DNA from: Saturnia japonica
Lineage: Eukaryota; Arthropoda; Insecta; Lepidoptera; Saturniidae
DNA length: 64,000 bases
Assembly (NCBI GenBank): GCA_033032175.1
Contig: CM065324.1
Span: forward strand, 3,534,001 to 3,598,000
Direction of reading: 5' to 3'
Part shown: positions 55,775 to 64,000 of the stretch, piece after piece
Layout: the number at the start of each line of letters is the position of its first letter
Numbering within the stretch: the stretch's first letter is position 1
Position numbers and translations under genes: made by a program
Notes under the pieces: model-generated
The model's database searches: none
Seen by the model: only the letters and a program-made list of their open reading frames with translations
Told to the model about the DNA's origin: nothing

Positions 55775-56285
55775 AATTAATAAAATTAAAGTGTCAGTTT
55801 GTAATGTCAAAATAATAGTTTTTTACTAAATGCATATGAAAGTATATACGATACTTATAACAAAACACCAATTTTAAAAATTTTTGTGTCTGTCTGTCTG
55901 TTTGTTCCGGGTAATCTCCGAAACGGTTAGACTGATTTTGACGGGACTTTCACTGATACATACCTGATAATATAACTTAACTGTAACTTAGTCTACTTTT
56001 ATTTTAGAAAAATAATTAGAGTTCTGCACAAATAAAAAAAACTGGTCATGGTGAATCAATTTGGGCACTTAAATGGCTTATGTACGCTTACGCTTATGTA
56101 TAGTACGTACTACATAATTATAGGCATTAAAAAGACGTACAAAAAAGTCCGGCAGAGTATATATCTATCTACTAAGGAACACCCACAATAAGCATTTTTG
56201 TCTTTAAAATAGCCGGGAGTGGGGGTGCAAGATTCGCGCGGGCATTCTGTAGTCCACGTGAGCCAAGCCACGGGCACAGCTAGTA
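55775..56285 (-). repeat. Family D repeat, near full length
   Basis: On the minus strand it begins 'tactagctgtgcccgtggct' and ends near 'ttaattttattaattg'. It includes 'aaaaatgcttattgtgggtg', 'gccatttaagtgcccaaatt' and a 'cagacagacagacacaaaaa' block. Confidence 0.68.
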
Positions 56286-56289
56286 GTCA

Positions 56290-57105
56290 ATATAGTTACA
56301 AAATATCTGTGCACGGTCTGACGATCCTAGCAGGAATCCTTTTGTCCTTGCCGTCAGCTAGCTTTAAGAACATTTATGCATATGAGGGGCATTCAGAAAA
56401 AATGCCATGTTAATTCGTAAGCTCAGCGAATATGCAATGTAATTCGTATACCTACTCATTTTCGTTGCCTCCATATAATGACTCACTGGAGTACAAATGT
56501 GGGGTAGATTACGCGAAGATTCGAGATTCGTGAGCTTTAATGTGTGTCGAACGACCGACAAAGATCGGAATAAAATGTCAACACTTTATAAATACATTTA
56601 CAAATGTCGTTCTACACTTATAGGCTAGCGTATTTGTACGATTATGTAGACCGGCTGCTGTATGAACCGAATCTTTCAAAACTGTACATTGAAGCGTAAA
56701 CACTGCCGTGTTACCACAGTTACATATGTGAACTTTTGCATTACACACTAGAATCCTGCTAATTCTATTCATTTTTAAAATTACTCTAATTATATAAAAT
56801 CCATAAAAATATTATAGATTCGTATATGTCGTTTCTAGTTTCAAAAAGGGACATGGTATTTATTTTACTTTTATGTACCATATGTCTATTAGCAATAAGG
56901 ACTGTTTTCCTCTCTATATTAATAAGTACTGTTTATTTTTGTGCTCTCAGAGAAACTATTTTTCTTTTTGTTGCTGCCTCCATGCTTTACATGACTCTCG
57001 TTATTTGTTTCCTGGTATTGAGTGTTATCTGGAAGTAATATTGCAGTCCATTATTTAGAAATTTAACATTATTTTAATTTACCCATATCTGGCGTTTACC
57101 CATGT
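56290..57105. other. No confident gene; one hydrophobic ORF
   Basis: 56826-57038 (+) encodes 70 residues with about three possible membrane segments (roughly residues 10-25, 27-43 and 46-68) and a stop after 'SVIWK'. An acceptor-like 'tattatag' lies just upstream. Hydrophobic ORFs arise by chance in T-rich DNA, so this is weak. Confidence 0.2.
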
Positions 57106-57109
57106 CCTT

Positions 57110-57605
57110 AGTAATATTATAAATGCAAAAGTAACCCAAAGTAAGAGTAAGTTTTTTCTGTGTTATGTTACGTTTCACACCTAAACCTCTGAACTAATTA
57201 CAATGAATTTTGGTATAGCGAAAGAGTGGACATTAGAGAAGGACATAGGCTACCTATTGTCACGAAAATAAAACTTAAAGAGGTGAAATAGGGGATGGAA
57301 GTTTGTATGGAGAACCTTTCATTTCTCAAATTAGGGCTATGAAAATATATATTTATTCGTTTGGTAAGAAATAAGAGTGCTTCACGTTTTTGAAAAATAA
57401 TCCCTCAAACGGTACTATAGGGGTGATTTAAATTATTTTTAATCTTTGTATCTACAAATTACACTAAGCCATTGGCAGATTTTATTAAAGAAATAGCTTG
57501 CGTCATATTTACATAAGTAAAAGTACCCCAGACATGCTTAGAAAAGGGATACCATAAAAAGAGATACCACGTCTACGCAGATGACGTGGCGGGCACCAAC
57601 CAGCT
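57110..57605 (+). repeat. Interspersed repeat tail (family H)
   Basis: Shows features of an insect repeat: 'aatattataaatgcaaaagt', 'acacctaaacctctgaacta', 'ggacataggctacctattgt', and 'gacgtggcgggcaccaacca'. It ends 'gctagtcaaat'. No ORF. 61304-61520 may be a distant relative. Confidence 0.45.
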
Positions 57606-57614
57606 AGTCAAATA

Positions 57615-57790
57615 TACACATATTTCCTAAGATTTCGGTGAAGGAACACATCATGATGAAACCATAGCATGGTGTTAATGCTTTTTCTAATGCCCACCTT
57701 GTTAGCTACCACCTTCAAGTTGAAAACCTGTCGTCAAGCACCTATACGTGTGTTCCGGCAGCTGCACTTGAAAGCCAGACCCTCAATTTA
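57615..57790 (+). repeat. tRNA-derived SINE (family S2), 5'-truncated
   Basis: Body only: 'atttcggtgaaggaacacat', 'gcccaccttgttagctacca', 'ttcaagttgaaaacctgtcg', and 'ccggcagctgcacttgaaag'. Confidence 0.65.
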
Positions 57791-57814
57791 GTGTGTTCAT
57801 TTGAGGTTGTGGCT

Positions 57815-58085
57815 AAAAGCTAAAACCTTTCTTCTTTCTCCAGGCTATTATCCCAATTTATTTGGGGTCAGCCCTTTTAGTACTTCTGCGTCACACCGTA
57901 CGGTTGTAGTTTGTTTCTTGTTTTATCGCTCTCTGACATGTCAAGTTGTATTGCTTGTAACCAGGTTATTGGTGGTATTTCTTGGCCTCTTTTTCCGTCT
58001 TCTATATTCATGCCTCTTTTAACCATATAGTCATTATCTCGCAACATCACATGTCCGTACCAGCTCAAACGGTTTTCACTAAGGT
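57815..58085 (-). pseudogene. LINE ORF C-terminal fragment
   Basis: The minus strand encodes 'LSWYGHVMLRDNDYMVKRG' and 'GKRGQEIPPITWLQ', ending in a 'ADPK'-like tail. This matches the 'WFGHVxRM' region near the C-terminus of RTE-like and related LINE ORFs. Frames are broken near the end and no catalytic domain remains. Confidence 0.55.
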
Positions 58086-58089
58086 TTTC

Positions 58090-58615
58090 ATGTTAGTGCT
58101 AGCGCGCACTGGTGACTTTTGTTATCGTTACTGTTTCGTCAACCTTGTCCTATGAATATGTTACGACGTGACAAAACAGTTTTATTCATAGACTTGACAA
58201 GGGTAATGTAACAGTGCCTTTAAAATTATCACGGACATATTGGTTTCTTATTTTATGGATTTTTGAAACTCCACCAGACCAGCACGCGTAGCATGTTCAT
58301 CTCCGTGATGTGATTTTGTTGTCATCCGTCTAACGTTTACGGTAAAAGCCAGAAAGAATAAAAAAAAGATGAATCAGAATCAACCTCCGTAACTCATGAG
58401 GGTCGAGTGTAAAACTCAATTACGTAAAGCTAAAAACCAATGGAATGGACAGTCGCAACAGGAAAGGGTACGCCTCGGTAAACTTTTATAAAAAATTTTT
58501 TACGGGTCCATGTTGACTTGTTATTTAATTTGAACTTTATATTAATTAAAACAATACTGTTTATGATACGGGACCCGATATAAGTGCGTATTTAGGAGAT
58601 AATATAGTTAGTGGT
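58090..58615. other. No gene seen
   Basis: Unassigned AT-rich sequence upstream of the truncated LINE. Confidence 0.4.
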
Positions 58616-58619
58616 AGGT

Positions 58620-60650
58620 AAATGTAAATGGTAGATAGTTGTGTCTCCGTAGATGATATTAGTAATAGGCTGGTAGAAACTGTCCATGCGATTGGGTCCA
58701 AGTTCTTTAAAACTCACCGTAGCAATAGGACTCAAAAGATATCAGATTAAACCCGAAAACTCATGGCGGATCGGCGTGGTATGGCGCTGCAGTCTTCCGA
58801 TGACGCTAAGTCCTATAGGCGACTCAATAGATCTATTCATAAATCCTTGCGACACGATGTCCGGTCTTACAATACCAAAAGTATTAAAGAGACGATAGAA
58901 CGGAATAAAGGCTCCAAAGTGTTCGCAAGGAATGCATCTATTGGGCAGAGCCAGTTGACGAAGCTGAAAATGGATGCTGGCAGCGTAGCGTCCACCAAGC
59001 CAGAGGTATTAAGGGAGATCGAAAGGTTCTATGGGCAGTTATATACCTCGTCAACAAAGCCTGTTATAAGCCCGGTTAAAGATCCGAGTGCAGGGCTGAC
59101 CCGACACTATACCGAAGATATCTCCGACATCACCCTGTACGAGATTAGGATGGCCCTTAAGCAGCTTAAGAACAACAAGGCGCCGGGTGATGACGGAATT
59201 ACATCAGAGCTTCTTAAAGCGGGTGGAATACCGGTACTTAAGGTCCTGCAGAAGCTCTTTAATTCCGTTATACTCGAAGGTAAAACGCCGGAAACGTGGG
59301 GTGGCAGCGTGGTGGTCCTGTTCGTCAAGAAAGGTGATAAAACCTTATTGAAGAACTATCGGCCCATCTCGTTGCTGAGCCATGTTTATAAGCTGTTTTC
59401 GAGGCTCATCACGAATCGTCTCGAGCACAAGTTTGATGACATCCAGCCTCCCGAACAAGCCGGTTTCCGAAAAGGCTTTAGCACCGTAGACCACATCTAT
59501 ACGCTGCGGCATATTATACAGAAGACTGAGGAGTATAATCTGCCTTTACGCTTAGCGTTCGTGGACTACGAAATAGCCTTTGATTCGGTCGAAACCTGGG
59601 CAGTGTTGCAGTCTCTCCAGCGGTGCCGTATTGACTATCGATATATCGAAGTATTGAAGTGCTTGTACAACAACGCCACCGTGTCGGTCCGAGTACAGAA
59701 GCAGTGCACGAAGGCAATTCCTTTGAGAAGAGGCGTTAGACAGGGAGACGTAATATCTCGGAAACTGTTTATCGCCGCTCTAGAGGACGCCTTCAAGCTC
59801 CTGGAATGACAAGGACTCAGCATCAATGTCAATGGCGAGTACATCACTCACCATCAATTTGCTGACGACATCGTAGTCATGGCAGAATCGCTGGAAGATC
59901 TTGGCACAATGCTCGATGGCCTCGACAAAGTTTCTCAACAGGTGGGCCTTATAATGAACATGGACAAGACGAAAATCATGTCGAATGTCCATGTGGTGCC
60001 CACCCCAGTATCAGTTGGGAACTCTTGTCTAGAAGTTGTTGAAGAATATGTCTACCTGGGACAAACAGTCCAGTTAGGTAGGTCCAACTTTGAAAAAGAG
60101 GTCAGTCGACGAATCCAACTCGGCTGGGCAGAGTTCGGGAAACTGCGCGACGTCTTCTCGTTCAAAATACCTCAGTGCCTCAAGACGAAAGTCTTTGACC
60201 AGTGTGTGTTGCCAGTGATGACATACGGCACAGAGACGTGGTCGCTCACTGTGGGCCTCATAAGAAAGCTCAAGGTCGCTCAGCGAGCTATGAAGAGGGC
60301 TATGCTTGGTGTTTCTCTACGAGATCGAATCAGAAATGAGGAGATCCGTAGACACACTAAGGTCACCGACATAGCCAAAAGGATTAGCAAGTTGAAGTGG
60401 CAGTGGGCGGGGCACATAGTTCGGAGAACTGACGGCCGTTGGGGCAGAAAGGTTCTCGAGTGGAGACCATGCACTGGAAAGCGTAGCGTAGGACGGCCCT
60501 CCACTAGATGGAAAGACGACATAATAAAGGTCGCTGGGAGCCGTTGGGTACAGGCCGCACAAGATCGGTCGCTCTGGAGATCTATGGGGGAGGCCTATGT
60601 TCAGCTGTGGACGTCCTGCGGCTGAAATGATGATGATGATGATGATGAAA
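58620..60650 (+). mobile_element. RTE-like LINE, 5'-truncated, with (ATG)n 3' tail
   Basis: This contains the linker after the endonuclease, the whole reverse transcriptase and the C-terminal region, then a short (ATG)n tail (60628-60648). The endonuclease is missing. Two further 3' ends of related elements occur at 30735-30850 and 43157-43281. The latter is nearly identical over about 110 bp, which suggests recent activity of the family. Confidence 0.85.
58621..60625 (+). pseudogene. RTE-like reverse transcriptase ORF with two nonsense codons
   Basis: The frame is open from about 58621 to the stop at 60623, except for TAA at 58748-58750 and TGA at 59807-59809. No frameshift is seen. Reverse-transcriptase blocks in order are 'LKNNKAPGDDGITSELLK' (near 59164), 'LLKNYRPISLLSHVYKLFSR' (near 59346), 'QAGFRKGFSTVDHI' (near 59457), 'LRRGVRQGDVIS' and the catalytic 'FADDIVVMAE' (near 59858). 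The C-terminal part has 'YVYLGQTVQLG', 'PVMTYGTETWSL' and 'WQWAGHIVRRTDGRWG'. The TGA could be a CGA-to-TGA change. Such a copy cannot make full-length protein. Confidence 0.85.
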
Positions 60651-60734
60651 TGTGCCTAACACTAAGGAATAAATTTAAAATACTTTAAAGTATATACATA
60701 GCTAGGGTACAGATAAATTTCTTTATAGATTGTC

Positions 60735-60910
60735 CTCTGGTTCAAGTAGCCTGTCTAGTGGAATACCTCCACCCTATACAAGATTTCAGCCAAATAGGTA
60801 ACCTGGCATTGTGTTTCTGCTGTGAGTAGGGTTTCCAGAGTTCCTTGGGGCAGGGAGTTCAAGAACGGCAATGCGCTAGTGATCCTATGGTATGACGTAA
60901 AGGTTAGTGA
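60735..60910 (-). repeat. Family C repeat, antisense partial copy
   Basis: Contains 'ggtagggtttccagag'-type sequence: plus strand 'gagtagggtttccagagttc', 'gaacggcaatgcgctagtga', and 'tagtggaatacctccaccct'. It matches the complement of 17084-17370. Confidence 0.5.
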
Positions 60911-60919
60911 TACGTAAAT

Positions 60920-61670
60920 ACAATGTTCCACAAAAGTATTGGACCATAGTACATCTAAAAAAAAATCGGGATACCATATCTTAATCTTAAATGATAATAC
61001 ATAAGTTACAATAAGGTATTTTATGACAAAGATATATTGAAAATTAAAAACAAAACTAATAACAACATGCAGCTAACTGCAAATCTACAACATCGTATTA
61101 AAAAAATAAGTATAAAAAGCATTTTTGTTGAACACGGAACGAACTGTAACGGGCTCCGACGCGACGTTGAAATATGTACGAGGAAGTTCTGTCTACTTTT
61201 ATTACCAACAAAACTCCATCGGAATGGAGCGCTCTCCTCCACGTTGCCGTTGGTCGGTTTTACTGATAATGTTTTGTTTAGAAGTTTTGTAAGTGCACTA
61301 TTTTAGCTATAACAAAAAAGGATATCTAACTGATTGACTGACATATTAACGCACAGCCCATACTACTAGGGGTTAAGACTGTGAAAATTTGCATGCCGGT
61401 TCCTTTTACTTTATAGGTGAGCACTAAGGAAGGATTATTGGAAATTCAACCCATAAGTTGGTGAAAACAGGGATGAAATTTATATAAAAATCTATCATGT
61501 TTGAAGATAGATCTTTGAAAATTGGTATTTTGCAATTCAATTACAAAGTTTACCTGGGACATAACTATGACATGAACGAAGCAGAAATTTGCGTTGCGTC
61601 ACAAGAACTTACGAACTGATTTGCATCGCATCTAAATGGACACCAGAACCGTGGCAGTGAACCATAGAGT
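60920..61670. other. No gene seen
   Basis: AT-rich. 61304-61520 resembles a repeat tail ('gcacagcccatactactagg'). The short ORFs near 61021-61306 are not supported. Confidence 0.35.
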
Positions 61671-61674
61671 TTTT

Positions 61675-61935
61675 TTTTCTATCTGCCTGTATTGTTAGTC
61701 TGAGACCTCAGACGGATTTTACAGTTTTACCGGGCGTGGGGGGGGGGGGGGCATCGCTGAAGTCACTCCGCCGCGAAAGCGTGGCAACATGCTCAAGGGT
61801 TCCAAAGTAGCCGGACCTCTGCTTATGCTGTATTTATGTGTTAAGTGATGTGTTAATTTTTGTCTAACTAGTAAAAATAAAAGAAAAAATGGTCCCGTAT
61901 AGAACCTATGTACATGTATTATATGTATGTACATG
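61675..61935 (-). repeat. Family G repeat, inverted copy
   Basis: On the minus strand: 'catgtacataggttctatac', 'actagttagacaaaaatt', 'gagcatgttgccacgctttc'. It ends at a 14-base homopolymer (G on the plus strand, 61738-61751) and a short 'gtctgag-acctcagac' palindrome. Confidence 0.6.
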
Positions 61936-61939
61936 TACT

Positions 61940-63095
61940 TGTACGAAATAGCATCGCAGTAATTTGCGTCGTAGTTTGAATTTATGTTTCATACTTCTCG
62001 ATATTATCATTGATGTAATTCTAGAGATGACTTCTCAGCCAGATTGTCTGAAACACGCGTTCGAGTGCATACACTCGTACTCACAGTCTGTGTCAGGAAA
62101 TTGTTGTGATTACACGTTAGAGTGCTAAATTTTATTTCCTAAATATGCTTTCATGTGCACTTACACAATTTGAGAAACATCAAAGTCAAAGAGTGACATT
62201 TCATCAGCAAGATGAATGTATTAATAGGCGCATGCCCTCCGCGCCCTGCTGTATCAGTTGGACCACAATTTTTAGTCGTTATAGCTGCTCTAGTACGTAG
62301 TACATAATATCTCAATACTATTAATTAAAGTAAAAGACTGTAGGTATTTAAATGACATAAAACAAATCATTCACTTTAATGGATGGCTTGAATGGCTTGT
62401 TACAGAATTTAACTGTTATAGGTACATTTAATATTGCCTTACGTGAAAATTTTCGACCTTTACGTGCATTTTCCTCTCGATACCTCGGTATCATTGTCAG
62501 TTTATTACATTTTAATGTCATTTAGATTACATTCTGAATACCTTTTTGTTTTATTACAGTAAGTTTTAAACATTCAAATTTTGTAACAGGCGTTAATGTC
62601 GTCCTTTACAAACATATCAGTGTCGATTGAGTATTTTTTGAAGTCAAAACTTCTATATAGGCAGGATTTTTGTATGGGGTAAAAAATCTTATAGGTTCGC
62701 ATCATATGTAACAGTATATCCGCAGCTATAAGTATGACCTACTGAAATGATTGTAAAATTTTACATTACCTATTTACTTGGAAGTTCCAAAGTTAAGTCT
62801 CTTGCAAACGAGCAATATACATTTCAAATTAAAGGACTCGTATAATAAATTCTTGGGCGATCGCAATTGATATAGAGAGCTAAAGTTTGAGTGAAACAGA
62901 ACATTATTTTAATATAACTCAGCTTGAAAGTATATTTATCGCATGATCTATGTTAATTATTGCTCTTAGTGTCAGTGGTTTTTAAAACGTCATACAAGTA
63001 TCGTACGAATCGGCTTAAACCGTTTTTGAGTGCAAGATTTGTCATTCGAGTTCGGTGATTATTACGGTTTTGTTTTAATATTACAAAAAATCATT
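61940..63095. other. No gene seen
   Basis: AT-rich, with no supported feature. Confidence 0.4.
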
Positions 63096-63099
63096 AAAA

Positions 63100-63400
63100 T
63101 TTGGTACTGCTGATAATATTAAGTTCACAGAACTTTATAGAATTGATGAGTGTTTTTGGAATACGGAGAATGAGAATTACAAAAATCGTGATGCAAGGAA
63201 TGCAGCTTTTAATGCATTTGCCGTTGAGGAACTTGGCCCGAAGGACATAACAACAAAAATTAAAAATATGAGAACTCAGTAGGTACTTGCAAGAACGAAA
63301 AAAAAGCTAAATGATCTTTGAGAACTGGAGCTGGGGCTGAAAATGTTTACGTTCCTTTATTTACATTATAATTCATTTTTAAAAACAGATACAATAACAA
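63100..63400 (+). pseudogene. MADF-domain fragment (Adf-1/Myb-SANT-like)
   Basis: From about 63103 the plus strand reads 'KFTELYRIDECFWNTENENY', then 'NRDARNAAFNAFAVEEL' and 'KIKNMRTQ', followed by TAG at 63280. This fits the MADF pattern (F-x-E-x-Y-R ... L-W ... Y-K-N-R ... A-W ... I-K-N-L-R-T-Q-Y), a DNA-binding domain of insect transcription factors and some transposon genes. A Tyr codon probably became the stop. Downstream, 'GAGAENVYVPL' in a shifted frame looks like the region that often follows the domain. It is probably a decayed copy from a dispersed family. Confidence 0.6.
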
Positions 63401-63404
63401 AATA

Positions 63405-63960
63405 CAAATTGACAAAATGGCTGTTCGCGTCGTTAATTCAAAATGGCGGGTGCGGTGTATCGGATTCGTCGTTGATGAACGAACGTCCGAAATCAGTGAC
63501 ATAGGTATTATGAGGGGATAAATGGAAAATTCGTGTTATGTGAAACGTGAAAAATTGATTGACTTGCGTTGACAGATGCGAGCGGAATTGTTTTTTTTTT
63601 TCGTTTGGCTTATAACTATTTAATCCTCAATCACGCTTGAGGAGATAGTCTTAATTGTTTTCAAATTAATCGTTGTCTGCATTTCCAATTCTTTCTCTCG
63701 GCTCTATTTAAGCTACTAGTAGCAGAAATGGAAAACTCTGAAATATTTTAAAACTGTCCAAATTTTTAACACACTCTCTATCTCTAATTTTATGTGACGC
63801 CCAAACCCATAAAGGGGATTTAAAACTTAAAACAAAAACATTTTTATATAATTTAATCCTTACAAACGTTAAAACACTGTTATCGTTTCGGAAAACATCA
63901 CAGTCATTGAGAAAAGTCTGCATGAAACGGTTTATCAACTTTTTTTTCCTATTTTCTACA
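63405..63960. other. No gene seen
   Basis: AT-rich. The minus-strand ORF at 63708-63938 has no recognisable domain. Confidence 0.35.
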
Positions 63961-63964
63961 TAAA

Positions 63965-64000
63965 CAAGCTGTGCCCCGCGGTTTCACCCGCATATAATTT
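63965..64000 (+). repeat. Start of a family D-like repeat, cut by the window end
   Basis: 'aagctgtgccccgcggtttc' matches the heads at 17690, 30893 and 31371. Confidence 0.5.

Overview
The window looks like an intergenic-to-genic stretch of an insect nuclear genome, most likely a moth or butterfly. The evidence is AT-rich DNA packed with short interspersed repeats of types I associate with Lepidoptera, tRNA-headed SINEs, an R1-clade LINE, RTE-like LINE ends, a BEL/Pao element and a cecropia-type mariner. There are no bacterial features, CRISPR arrays, rRNA genes or convincing stand-alone tRNA genes. Family assignments come from reading motifs; no database search was possible.

Layout. 1-4.3 kb: SINEs and nested short repeats. 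4.1-16.6 kb: a three-layer nest. An old repeat (called family B here) is split by a GC-rich R1-clade non-LTR retrotransposon (4319-16422, about 15-bp target duplication). That element's reverse-transcriptase ORF is in turn split by a complete BEL/Pao retrotransposon (8411-14661) with two 179-bp LTRs that read as identical, a 5-bp target duplication and a 1722-residue open polyprotein. 16.7-33 kb: SINEs, MITE-like elements and decayed LINE pieces. 33.0-34.7 kb: an unusual LTR element with two identical 71-bp terminal repeats that carries only a Ty3/gypsy-type integrase ORF. 36-44 kb: repeats, a foldback element and a LINE end nested in another repeat. 44.1-45.4 kb: a defective mariner. 55-64 kb: repeats, a decayed RTE-like LINE (58.6-60.6 kb) and a MADF-domain fragment.

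The only likely host gene is on the + strand at 46664-52814. I assembled it from six exons whose splice sites and phases agree throughout (285 residues). The first exons resemble the N-terminal domain of Rad21/Rec8 kleisins (cohesin subunits), so the gene may encode a short, divergent meiotic-type alpha-kleisin. One exon and its flanking intron are tandemly duplicated. The introns hold a SINE pair, family A and B repeats, a MITE and a strict 109-bp tandem array.

The mobile elements do not form a pathway with one another. They show a history of successive insertions, which target duplications let one order: family B, then the R1 element, then BEL; and family A, then the RTE end.
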